DNA from: a virus
Virus record (IMG/VR): IMGVR_UViG_3300033143_001476
Location: 1-40,256 of that record
Strand: one strand, 5' to 3'
DNA length: 40,256 nt
Positions 1 through 6,761 of this stretch are shown piece by piece. The position numbers were made by a program, and so were the translations under genes. The notes beneath the pieces were generated by a model. The model had not been told where the DNA came from. It did not search any database and saw only the letters and a program-made list of their open reading frames with translations. How positions within the stretch are numbered: the stretch's first letter is position 1; each line of letters begins with the position of its first letter.

Positions 1-342
1 TGGGTTCCTACTGCTGGAAAGTTTACTCTCAAAGAAGGCGACCTAAAAGCCTATGTCAAAGAAGGTGCTAGTATTTTGTTTATCTACAATAGTGTGAACT
101 GTGGCACAAACATGAGAAAACCCAAAGATTATGATCTTGATAAGTATAAAAAATTAGTGGAAAGCAAGAGCGACCAGATTCGGTGGGGCGTTATGTGGAG
201 CGATATGGTTGAAAGATTTTACAACAATGCTAAAGAAAACGATTTATTTCGCCCGATAAATTACATGGGTGGAAAAAGCGGAGTAGTATTGAAGTCGAGT
301 GATTTTGGTAAATGGTTTACTGAACACGTTTGGAATGTTTAA
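1..342 (+). CDS. Unknown protein, 5'-truncated by the window edge
   Basis: The reading frame is open from base 1 to the stop at 340-342, so the gene probably starts upstream; a TTG at 76 is the first internal alternative start and has no good ribosome site. About 113 residues are visible. It has no motif I recognise; it is rich in Lys, Trp and aromatic residues, with no membrane segment. Its last 16 codons and the ribosome-binding leader of the next gene are repeated at 1349-1414, which makes this gene's 3' end a recombination landmark. The next gene starts 19 bases downstream. Function unknown. Confidence 0.7.
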   Translation, partial: WVPTAGKFTLKEGDLKAYVKEGASILFIYNSVNCGTNMRKPKDYDLDKYKKLVESKSDQIRWGVMWSDMVERFYNNAKENDLFRPINYMGGKSGVVLKSSDFGKWFTEHVWNV

Positions 343-360
343 TTTTAGGAAAAGTATTTT
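294..360 (+). repeat. Direct repeat A, copy 1 (3' end of first gene plus leader)
   Basis: This covers the last codons of the first gene, its stop, and the SD-bearing leader in front of the SPFH gene. The first 34 bases are identical to 1349-1382, and the rest matches with a few substitutions and small indels, up to and including the following ATG. It pairs with repeat B (1281-1348 and 1857-1924) to show that two different cargo genes have the same flanks. Confidence 0.9.
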
Positions 361-1278
361 ATGAAAAATTTTATTAAGTTTGGTACGGGGGTTGGAGTAG
401 TTTTGGGTTTGATCTTTTTGACTTGGTTTTTTGGAACCGTCAATGTGAATCGAGGTAGAGTTGGAGTTAAGACAACTTGGGGAGCGGTTGTGGGTTCAGA
501 ACTACAACCGGGAATGCACTTCAGAATTCCAGTAATGTCTGCGATTACCGAAATTTCCGTTCAAAAAGAAACCGCTGTAGCCAGTTGTCATGGGGCAAGT
601 AAGGACTTGCAGCAAGTTGACACTGACGTTAATTTGCTTTACACTATCAATCCAAGTCTAGTTTGTGACGCTTACAACAAAGTGGGCGACCGAGATGACA
701 TTGAAAACAAGATTATCCAACCTGCCATCAACGAAACTTTTAAAGCTGTTAATGCTCGATATACCGCAGAAGAATTGATCACGAAACGTGCAGAGGTAAG
801 TCTTGAAGTACAAGAAGAACTTGAGGCTTTTATTGAACGCTCTTGTAAAGATGCTGAGTTGGACGGGCTTGTTTTGTTAAGCAATATGGCGATTGAGGAT
901 TTTAGATTTAGTCCTGAATTCAATAATGCCATTGAAGCTAAGGTTACAGCAGAACAAGAGGCTTTACGAGCAGAGGAAGAAAAAAATCGCACCATTACTC
1001 AAGCTGAGGCAAAGAAGGAAGAGGTTCGACTAGCTTCTGAAGCTCAAGCCCTTCAAATTGAAAACGAAGCTAAGGCTGAAGCAACAAAAATCGAGTTGCA
1101 AAGTATTGCAAGAGCCGAGGCGATTGAGCGTGAAGCTCTAGCAATCAAGAGTAACCCAGAGTTACTCACATTGCGTCAGATTGAGACTTGGGATGGAAAG
1201 TTACCAGTCTACATGATGGGTAACGGATCAGACTCAAATGTGCTTCTTAGTCTACCCAGTGCAGGGGCAAGCAAGTGA
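361..1278 (+). CDS. SPFH/prohibitin-family membrane protein
   Basis: 305 residues. It has an N-terminal membrane anchor (residues about 6-26), then an SPFH/band-7 domain (about 27-190) with the family-type NxGxVGVxTTWG and LxPGxHFRIP segments, then a long Ala/Glu/Lys coiled coil (about 190-270) and a short tail. This is the standard prohibitin/HflC architecture and length. Cellular prohibitins form large membrane rings that scaffold or regulate membrane proteases such as FtsH; a phage copy may shield phage proteins or alter host membrane domains (inference). The leader 343-360 holds an AGGAAAAG-type ribosome site. It is the cargo of one of two tandem alleles sharing the same flanks. The family call is firm; the role is not known. 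Confidence 0.9.
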   Translation: MKNFIKFGTGVGVVLGLIFLTWFFGTVNVNRGRVGVKTTWGAVVGSELQPGMHFRIPVMSAITEISVQKETAVASCHGASKDLQQVDTDVNLLYTINPSLVCDAYNKVGDRDDIENKIIQPAINETFKAVNARYTAEELITKRAEVSLEVQEELEAFIERSCKDAELDGLVLLSNMAIEDFRFSPEFNNAIEAKVTAEQEALRAEEEKNRTITQAEAKKEEVRLASEAQALQIENEAKAEATKIELQSIARAEAIEREALAIKSNPELLTLRQIETWDGKLPVYMMGNGSDSNVLLSLPSAGASK

Positions 1279-1348
1279 ATAACAAAGTAGAACTGATTGG
1301 TTTCTATGGGTCAGACGAGACGATTGCTTGTTCGGCCTAGACAAGCAC
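1275..1348 (+). pseudogene. 5' fragment of thyX (dead duplicate)
   Basis: Bases 1281-1348 match 1857-1924, the start of the intact thyX, with 4 differences in 68. Read from a GTG at 1275, the frame reproduces thyX codons 3-21 almost exactly; the Trp codon of the intact gene is TAG here (1338-1340), so the fragment stops after 21 residues. At 1349 the sequence switches abruptly to a copy of the 3' end of the first gene in the window. The GTG overlaps the end of the SPFH gene, the position a translationally coupled thyX would have had. It is a relic of a recombination or duplication event, not a working gene. Confidence 0.85.
1281..1348 (+). repeat. Direct repeat B, copy 1 (thyX 5' end)
   Basis: A 68-base copy of the thyX start, 94% identical to 1857-1924. 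It abuts repeat A copy 2 with no spacer, so the junction at 1348/1349 is a recombination breakpoint. Confidence 0.9.
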
Positions 1349-1414
1349 GTCGAGTGATTTTGGTAAATGGTTTACTGAACACAATTGGAATATTTAATTT
1401 TAAGGAAAGTATTT
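1349..1414 (+). repeat. Direct repeat A, copy 2
   Basis: Second copy of 294-360: the end of the first gene's coding sequence, its stop codon, and the AAGGAAAG ribosome-binding leader. Here the leader serves the unknown ORF starting at 1415. Divergence from copy 1 is concentrated after the first 34 bases. Confidence 0.9.
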
Positions 1415-1849
1415 ATGAGTAACGCAACCGTACAGGTTATTTGCAAGGTAGACGAAGATTGCATCAAGCCAAAAGTACCTTCGGATCAAATTTATTTTAA
1501 GGTGAATAGTAAAAAATGCACTCAAAGCGTTGTGACTCCACCAAGTGACCACCCTGCTTCTATTGGTACAGACCAAGTTCTTAGTGCTGTAACTTACTCT
1601 GGATGCCCGTTCAACAGTTGTTGCTACAAAGACAGTGATATTAAATGGGATTTGTACTATATTGATGATGCTGGCGAAGAGGTAAAGATTTGCCGCATAC
1701 ATTTTCATCAACCTTGGAGTACAAGCTGGCATCTTAGCGAAACTACCTATTATGACCCAGATAATGGAAAATATGACGTAATGATTAAGACTGTTGATGA
1801 CGTAACAAAAAGCCTAAAATGCGAACTACACGTAAGACCAAAGGGGTAA
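1415..1849 (+). CDS. Unknown 144-residue cysteine-containing protein
   Basis: ATG at 1415 is chosen over an upstream in-frame TTG at 1385 because the bases before it form an AAGGAAAG Shine-Dalgarno at the right distance, the same leader that serves the SPFH gene. The protein has about nine Cys, including a C-PFNSCC cluster near residue 65, and alternating polar/hydrophobic stretches suggesting beta structure. There is no membrane segment or signal peptide. It resembles no family I know. It is the second cargo in the duplicated A-cargo-B arrangement and ends one base before thyX. Confidence 0.75.
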   Translation: MSNATVQVICKVDEDCIKPKVPSDQIYFKVNSKKCTQSVVTPPSDHPASIGTDQVLSAVTYSGCPFNSCCYKDSDIKWDLYYIDDAGEEVKICRIHFHQPWSTSWHLSETTYYDPDNGKYDVMIKTVDDVTKSLKCELHVRPKG

Positions 1850-1850
1850 G

Positions 1851-2528
1851 ATGAAAAACAAAGTAGAACTAATTGGTTTCTATGGGTCAGACGAGACGAT
1901 TGCTTGTTCAGCTTGGACAAGCACCTCTCGCAACCTAACAGAAAAGAAAAGGGCAAGAATTGGAAAACTCATTAACATGCTATGGAGCGAAGGACATGAA
2001 ACGCCTTTCGAAAAAGGTGTTGTTCATTTTCTTGTTGACACTGATATTGCATCCCATATCCATCTTCTTAAGCACCGTATTAGTAGTCTTAATGCTGAGT
2101 CTGCTAGATACAAGGAATTGAAGGAAGATAAGTATTATCTACCAGAAGATTGGGAAGGTATACAAAGAAAACATACTGGAGCGATCAGTGGAGAGGATTA
2201 TTCTGAACCTTGGCTTGAAACTTTAAGGCGTTACACAGAACAGGGTAATAATTTATACCATCAATGTATCACAGACCTTGAGCCAGTATTGGGACGTAAA
2301 CGAGCAAAAGAGTCAGCAAGATTTTTCAAAACTTACAATTCGCAGATTCAAGCAGATGTGATGTTCAACATGCGTAGCTTTGCTAACTTTATCAAACTGC
2401 GAAACAGTGAACATGCTCAGTTAGAAATCAGAGATATTGCACAGGTGATGTGGGATTTGGTTGAAGGTATCGAAGGTCAGCCATTCAAACACACTCTTGA
2501 AGCCATTGCAAAAAGGATTAAACAATGA
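1851..2528 (+). CDS. thyX: Flavin-dependent thymidylate synthase ThyX
   Basis: 225 residues, a normal ThyX length. It makes dTMP from dUMP with FAD, NADPH and methylene-tetrahydrofolate. The ThyX signature RHRxxSxNxxSxRY is present near residue 64 as KHRISSLNAESARY, with a conservative Arg-to-Lys change at its first position; the upstream His-rich helix and the C-terminal Arg-rich FAD/dUMP-binding region are also present. The start overlaps no neighbour; the stop overlaps the next ATG (ATGA). Together with RNR, MazG and dNMP kinase it forms the phage nucleotide-supply set. Its first 25 codons are duplicated at 1281-1348. Confidence 0.96.
   Translation: MKNKVELIGFYGSDETIACSAWTSTSRNLTEKKRARIGKLINMLWSEGHETPFEKGVVHFLVDTDIASHIHLLKHRISSLNAESARYKELKEDKYYLPEDWEGIQRKHTGAISGEDYSEPWLETLRRYTEQGNNLYHQCITDLEPVLGRKRAKESARFFKTYNSQIQADVMFNMRSFANFIKLRNSEHAQLEIRDIAQVMWDLVEGIEGQPFKHTLEAIAKRIKQ
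1857..1924 (+). repeat. Direct repeat B, copy 2 (inside intact thyX)
   Basis: The intact thyX 5' segment that is duplicated at 1281-1348 with 4 mismatches; the copy upstream carries a nonsense codon. Confidence 0.9.
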
Positions 2529-2827
2529 TTGGATGGATCTGTATAGGAACACTCTGCTTGGCATGGGCTTTACTGGGAATACTCGTAGCTTGCAAAACGT
2601 GGAAGGATTATAATCACGATGAATATTGGAAGGAGTATATGACGATGAATATTGAAAGGAGTTTAATGACGATGAACATTTACCAACAACAAGAATATTT
2701 AGAAATACTACGAAAAATGTACGCAAAAGTTCTTCGAACTTGCGGTGAAGGCAGCAGGCAAGAAAAATCTTTTTTAGAAATTCTCGTAAGAGAAACTGAA
2801 ATTTTAGATGAAATGGAGTCACAATGA
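2525..2827 (+). CDS. Small membrane protein with tandem-repeat linker
   Basis: 100 residues: an N-terminal membrane helix (about residues 3-24, Trp/Leu/Cys rich), then a short linker encoded by an imperfect 26/27-base tandem repeat, then a charged helical region (residues 50-100). The start overlaps the thyX stop by four bases (ATGA) and the stop overlaps the next start, so translation is probably coupled. Function unknown. Because each repeat unit contains AAGGAG followed by ATG, a shorter cytosolic form starting at 2668 is possible. Confidence 0.7.
   Translation: MIGWICIGTLCLAWALLGILVACKTWKDYNHDEYWKEYMTMNIERSLMTMNIYQQQEYLEILRKMYAKVLRTCGEGSRQEKSFLEILVRETEILDEMESQ
2617..2680 (+). repeat. 26/27-base tandem repeat carrying SD-ATG units
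   Basis: Two full units (2617-2642 and 2643-2669) and a partial third (from 2670). Each full unit reads CGATGAATATTG, then AAGGAGT, then ATG. The first unit is 26 and the second 27 bases, so the two copies are read in different frames of the host ORF. Each provides a purine-rich Shine-Dalgarno followed by an ATG. Confidence 0.8.
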
Positions 2828-3291
2828 ACAGGCAAACTATCGAGTCGTATTTACTGACGTTTTATGCGGGTTCGGCGATTACCGTAGGATTCTTGCTTAT
2901 TGCGTTAGTCATCAATCGTCCGCAACCGTCAAGTGACACCGACAATAACTTAACGCAAGATGTTGTTGCTACGCAAAGGTATGGCACAGAAACTTATTGG
3001 CAGGATATAATCCAAAAAGAGATTGGTGGAGAAAAAGAATACCGACTGGATGATGGTACGCGAGTTGACTTGCTGTTTGAGGACAAAGCCTGTGAGATTG
3101 ATTGGGCAAGCAAATGGGCTGAAGGAATCGGTCAGTCAATTTATTACGGTCTTAAAACCGAGCGTCCACCGCTAGTAATTCTTCTTGCAAAGAAAGATGG
3201 TTGGGAAAAATACCGCGACCGAGTTGAGTATTGCGACATTGAATGTTGGGTATACGACACAAGAATTGAGGGATGGGTTGATGAAGAATAG
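2824..3291 (+). CDS. Membrane-anchored PD-(D/E)XK-fold nuclease-like protein
   Basis: 155 residues. A membrane helix lies at about residues 11-30, then a polar linker, then a compact C-terminal domain (about 55-155). That domain contains RVDLLFEDKACEIDWASKWAE followed by GQSIYYG and a PPLVILLAKK strand, the pattern of a restriction-endonuclease-like fold (acidic residue on a strand, E-x-D/K on the next, then a helix with a Gln). This small family is common in phages and bacteria and uncharacterised. If active it would cut DNA near the membrane, perhaps incoming phage or host DNA (inference). Starts in an ATGA overlap. Confidence 0.6.
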   Translation: MNRQTIESYLLTFYAGSAITVGFLLIALVINRPQPSSDTDNNLTQDVVATQRYGTETYWQDIIQKEIGGEKEYRLDDGTRVDLLFEDKACEIDWASKWAEGIGQSIYYGLKTERPPLVILLAKKDGWEKYRDRVEYCDIECWVYDTRIEGWVDEE

Positions 3292-3532
3292 TCTTATTTC
3301 TGACCTTACGTGGATTACCATTGGTGCGTTGATAGGGGTTTGGATTGCCGCAATTACATCCATTGCGATCAAATCATCACTTCCTCCAAGTCCAAAACCA
3401 AAAGATTATATTTTGCACAGCATAACAGCAGACGGTACAGAATTTTACGTGTACATGAACGAAGAAGAATACGGTAAATGGATTTCTGAAAACCACATTA
3501 AAATTAAAAAACTAAGACTGGAGGATAAATGA
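3281..3532 (+). CDS. Small membrane protein, 83 residues
   Basis: ATG 3281 lies 11 bases before the end of the preceding gene and is preceded by a GAGGGAT ribosome site; an upstream in-frame start at 3185 would need an extended overlap with no good ribosome site. One membrane helix at about residues 8-29, a Pro-rich hinge (LPPSPKP), then a soluble tail of about 50 residues ending in Lys/Arg. No recognised domain. It overlaps the following MazG-like gene by four bases. Confidence 0.65.
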   Translation: MKNSLISDLTWITIGALIGVWIAAITSIAIKSSLPPSPKPKDYILHSITADGTEFYVYMNEEEYGKWISENHIKIKKLRLEDK

Positions 3533-3840
3533 ACTACCTAGAGCATTTAGAAAATAACATAAAGGCTTGGCATCACGACCGAAACTTGATTGATGGGTCA
3601 ACAGACAAAGATCAGTATCTAAAACTCATTCAAGAGGCTGGAGAACTTTCTGACAATATCTGTAAAGGCCGAGATATCGCTGACGATATTGGAGATATGA
3701 TCGTCGTTTTGATCAATATTGCAGAGCGAAACGGTTTAAGTCTAGCCACCTGTATGGAAAAAGCGTGGCAAGATATTAAAGACCGAAAAGGCAAAATGGT
3801 AGATGGAGTTTTTGTAAAGGAAGAAGACCTTGATAATTAA
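3529..3840 (+). CDS. MazG-like nucleoside triphosphate pyrophosphohydrolase
   Basis: 103 residues, the size of a single MazG domain. Such enzymes hydrolyse (d)NTPs, or ppGpp-like nucleotides, to monophosphates. The metal-binding ExxE is EAGE near residue 37, followed by a second acidic motif DDIGD near residue 52 (usually ExxGD; the first Glu is a conservative Asp) and a hydrophobic helix. A C-terminal KGKMVDGVFVKE segment is also typical of phage MazG-like proteins. It lies between small membrane genes and GMP reductase, in a nucleotide-metabolism run with thyX. Confidence 0.8.
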   Translation: MNYLEHLENNIKAWHHDRNLIDGSTDKDQYLKLIQEAGELSDNICKGRDIADDIGDMIVVLINIAERNGLSLATCMEKAWQDIKDRKGKMVDGVFVKEEDLDN

Positions 3841-4015
3841 AAAAGTTGGCTTGAAAATTGCTGCCGAATGTAACGATATTACCTGCAATAATTGCCAGTC
3901 AGAACTTTTATGTTTTCCAAATGAGTTCAGAACAGAAAAAGTCCAGAGTATAATTTATCAGGTAATAAAATGTCCTGTTTGCAAAAATAACATTTGGATC
4001 AAGAAGGAAGATTAA
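3830..4015 (+). CDS. Small zinc-ribbon protein
   Basis: 61 residues from a TTG start at 3830 preceded by AAGGAAGAAG, a strong ribosome site; no in-frame ATG is available nearby. Two Cys pairs, CNNC (about residues 19-22) and CPVC (about 48-51), with beta-type sequence between, are a zinc ribbon. It overlaps the MazG gene end by 11 bases and ends four bases before guaC. Role unknown; such proteins often bind nucleic acid or RNA polymerase. Confidence 0.6.
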   Translation: MIIKKVGLKIAAECNDITCNNCQSELLCFPNEFRTEKVQSIIYQVIKCPVCKNNIWIKKED

Positions 4016-4019
4016 AGAA

Positions 4020-5081
4020 ATGAAAATTTCAGAGGACGTAAAACTAGATTTTGAAGACGTGTTACTAACTCCGGCAAGATCGACTACATCAAGCAGAAAG
4101 GACGTTGAACTTTACAGGCCATTTAAATTCTATCATTCTAAAAAAGAATGGCATGGTGTTCCTTTTATGGCAGCAAATATGCCGCACACGGGGAACGTTA
4201 AGATGGCTCAGGAATTGCTTAAACACAGCATGGTTACTTGTCTACATAAATACCATACTCACGAACAATTAGAATCTTTTTATTCTTACTTTGATATAGC
4301 ACCATTCGCTTGGGTTTCTATTGGCATGTGTCATGATGACGTATTAAAGTTAGAAAAGTTAAGTGATAGTTTAGGCTACACCCCTAATATCTGCATTGAT
4401 ATAGCCAACGGTTACACGGACAGATTTGTTTCTTTTTGTAAGTCTGTTAGAAGCAAGTTTGGTAAAGAGCCAATTATCATGGCTGGAAATGTATGCACTC
4501 CAGAAATGGTTCAGGAATTAATCATTCACGGCGGTGTTGATATAGTAAAAGTTGGAATTGGTCCGGGAAGCGTCTGTTCCACTAGACTTAAAACAGGCGT
4601 AGGTTATCCTCAGTTCTCTGCTATTGTTGAGTGTAGTCATGCAGCACATGGTCTCAAAAGCGGTGATGGAAGAATGGGGTTGATTTGTGCTGACGGTGGT
4701 TGTAGAACTCCTAGCGATGTAGCTAAATCATATGCTGCTGGTGCAGACTTTGTGATGGTTGGAGGTATGCTGGCAGGAACAGATGAATGTGAGGGTGAGT
4801 GGGAACGCTTTAGTGATGGTAAAAAGAGAAGCCTACTTTTCTATGGTATGTCCTCAGAAGAAGCTCAAGTCAAGCATAACGGAGGTATGAATGACTATGC
4901 TACCAGCGAGGGAAAGGTTAGGAAAATTCCATATAAAGGAAAAGCAGACAAGGTAATTAGAGATATTAAAGGAAGTGTCAGGAGTGCTTGCAGTTATATC
5001 GGTGCTAAATATCTTGCAGATATGTCCAAATGTGCAAACTTTATTAAAGTAAATAGGACTCATTATGATACAAACCTATAA
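4020..5081 (+). CDS. guaC: GMP reductase
   Basis: 353 residues, matching bacterial GuaC (about 347). It converts GMP to IMP and ammonia using NADPH. The TIM-barrel catalytic loop GPGSVCSTR contains Cys186, the same number as the E. coli nucleophile. Further GuaC-specific stretches are present: ICADGGCRTPSDVAKS, GGMLAGTDECEGEWE, FYGMSSEEA, and SEGKVRKIPYKG. The CBS domains and length of IMP dehydrogenase are absent, so GMP reductase is preferred. A phage copy is unusual; beside mazG and thyX it would move guanine nucleotides toward IMP and AMP, suiting an AT-rich genome (inference). Confidence 0.93.
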   Translation: MKISEDVKLDFEDVLLTPARSTTSSRKDVELYRPFKFYHSKKEWHGVPFMAANMPHTGNVKMAQELLKHSMVTCLHKYHTHEQLESFYSYFDIAPFAWVSIGMCHDDVLKLEKLSDSLGYTPNICIDIANGYTDRFVSFCKSVRSKFGKEPIIMAGNVCTPEMVQELIIHGGVDIVKVGIGPGSVCSTRLKTGVGYPQFSAIVECSHAAHGLKSGDGRMGLICADGGCRTPSDVAKSYAAGADFVMVGGMLAGTDECEGEWERFSDGKKRSLLFYGMSSEEAQVKHNGGMNDYATSEGKVRKIPYKGKADKVIRDIKGSVRSACSYIGAKYLADMSKCANFIKVNRTHYDTNL

Positions 5082-5559
5082 AAAACTCAAAGATTGGCTG
5101 GGGAGTTACAGGATAATTACAAAAGCCCAGCTTCTACAGGAAAAAAAGTCATATGCCGATGCCGTTGTAGAAGAACTCAATAGGGAAGCCCTAGAGGGTT
5201 TAGAAGCCGAAGAAGGTTTGGTTCCAAACAAAAGTGGTTCGATCCTAATAGAATTTGACGGTGAAAGCGGTGATTTTGGAGTTATGGTTGAGATAGATGA
5301 TTTAAGTGACTCTTGCGTAAAAATACTAGGTCTTTTAATGCTTCACATGGCACGAGGCGATATTGTACCGTTTGTGTACGAATCTCTTGCTGGATGGGCA
5401 GAAGAGGACGATTTTGGTGAAAGAATGGAATTTAACTCAAAACTACTAGCAGAAATAGCAGAAATAACGAATATTTTAACAGAAGAACTAAAAGCAAGCA
5501 AAAAAACAGCCGCCATCAGAGCGTCCGAAGTTTTTAACTACAGAAAGAGAGAGCATTAG
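5065..5559 (+). CDS. Unknown acidic 164-residue protein
   Basis: Overlaps the guaC end by 17 bases; ATG 5065. It has a charged helical N-terminus (1-50), a beta-rich middle (SILIEFDGESGDFGVMVEID), then a helical hydrophobic stretch (about 83-105) and a charged Lys/Arg tail. No signature residues recognised. Position after guaC suggests the same transcript. Function unknown. Confidence 0.7.
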   Translation: MIQTYKKLKDWLGSYRIITKAQLLQEKKSYADAVVEELNREALEGLEAEEGLVPNKSGSILIEFDGESGDFGVMVEIDDLSDSCVKILGLLMLHMARGDIVPFVYESLAGWAEEDDFGERMEFNSKLLAEIAEITNILTEELKASKKTAAIRASEVFNYRKREH

Positions 5560-5635
5560 GTATTGGCTGGTACAAACATAAGGTGTATTCATAATGTAGA
5601 AGTTCTTTTTTTAGATGTGAATAGAGAGGTGCGAC

Positions 5636-6091
5636 ATGTTAGACGATATTGAAGAATACCAAGAGGGTTCAGACCCTATTTACGATATTCATTGGGAGGC
5701 TTGGGTTGATGCTTACGATAATGATACTATTGAAAGTCTACAGCAGATTATATCTGAAGAAGACGAGCAGTTGGCAGAATTTGGCATTGAGCCAGAACAA
5801 AAATACTCTCCTCCAATTAAAACAATTATGACTCCATTTGGAATACTTCCTTTAACAGAAGACTCACTAGCGAGCAAGTCGTTTAAATTTTGGGTCGGTC
5901 ATTCTAACTTTAAGTTGGTAGAAGATTTTTATGATTTGATTGAATCTTGCGATGGCGTTGAGAGTGTAGACATTATGACACCGTACAGGTTTAGAATAGC
6001 TGTTGGAAAAATGTTCCAAGACAGAGATGTTATGTACAATGTAAAACTAAAACTAACTAGCTGGATGGTGGAAAATGAGCGGACTAAGTAA
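5636..6091 (+). CDS. Unknown 151-residue acidic protein
   Basis: ATG 5636 follows GAGAGGTGCGAC, a ribosome site after a 76-base gap that is the longest since 1415 and may hold a weak promoter. The N-terminal 60 residues are strongly acidic; residues 60-75 hold a Pro-flanked segment, and the C-terminal half (about 85-150) has an FWVGHSNF and a GVESVDIMTPYRFRIAVGKMF stretch. Phage proteins of this type, with a two-strand FKVE/FRI pattern, are often uncharacterised. Overlaps the next gene by 17 bases. Function unknown. Confidence 0.7.
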   Translation: MLDDIEEYQEGSDPIYDIHWEAWVDAYDNDTIESLQQIISEEDEQLAEFGIEPEQKYSPPIKTIMTPFGILPLTEDSLASKSFKFWVGHSNFKLVEDFYDLIESCDGVESVDIMTPYRFRIAVGKMFQDRDVMYNVKLKLTSWMVENERTK

Positions 6092-6761
6092 TAGAAATAG
6101 AGTTTCTAAAGGATATATTGTAGACGAAGCACATAGATTTAATATAGTGCTGGACACCAGAGAGATTTTTATACACGGTGATTTTGACCCAGACGAAGAC
6201 GCTGGTGTTGATTTCAAAATGGCAAATACCTTTGTAAAAAACATGACACTTTTACAAAGAATGGATAGTCTGAAACCTATTGTGGTACATCAGAATTCTA
6301 TCGGAGGAGACTGGACTGCTGGAATGATGATGGCTGATGCTATAGCTACCTGCACATCTCCAGTCGTGGTCATCACTCACGGTGCTGCACTTTCTATGGG
6401 CAGCATCGTTCCTTTGGCGGCAGATTTAGTAGTCACAATGCCTTCCTGTTGGTGGATGCTACACGAAGGTCAGACAGATGTGTGTCAGAATATATTCCGA
6501 CAAGCAAAGTCTTGGATCGCTTGGGAGGATGAGACAAACAACATAATGCTATCTTACTATATCTCTGCTATGAGTGGTGCTTCAATATTTAAAGGCAAGT
6601 CTGAGAAGCAAATAGAGAACTACATTAAAAAACAGTTCAACGAAAAAGAAGACTGGTGGATTTCTGCGGAAGATGCGGTAAAATATAATTTGGCACAAGG
6701 GATTTTTGGAACCAAGGGTGATTTTGCAAACATAGAAACAATTAAAAATTATGTATCTTGA
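6075..6761 (+). CDS. ClpP-fold serine protease homologue
   Basis: 228 residues with a ClpP/crotonase fold. Visible family marks are the oxyanion segment SIGGDWTAG (residues 75-83), nucleophile Ser107 in GAALSMGS, and the active-site His130 in MLHE. The third residue of the triad, Asp in ClpP's YGLVD, falls on Gln208 in YNLAQ, so the triad is incomplete. An acidic/helical insert (about 140-195) replaces the usual handle. It could be a stand-alone protease, a prohead protease or a catalytically altered relative. It overlaps both neighbours, forming one operon with the aldolase-like gene; the likely virion gene follows 73 bases after that. Confidence 0.8.
   Translation: MSGLSNRNRVSKGYIVDEAHRFNIVLDTREIFIHGDFDPDEDAGVDFKMANTFVKNMTLLQRMDSLKPIVVHQNSIGGDWTAGMMMADAIATCTSPVVVITHGAALSMGSIVPLAADLVVTMPSCWWMLHEGQTDVCQNIFRQAKSWIAWEDETNNIMLSYYISAMSGASIFKGKSEKQIENYIKKQFNEKEDWWISAEDAVKYNLAQGIFGTKGDFANIETIKNYVS

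Noticed and set aside
4020-5081. IMP dehydrogenase instead of GMP reductase
   Set aside because: No CBS insert, length about 350, and several GuaC-specific stretches are present.
3529-5081. 2-aminoadenine (Z-genome) pathway
   Set aside because: MazG-like and purine genes are present but no PurZ or DatZ homologue is visible in this window, so the claim is unsupported.
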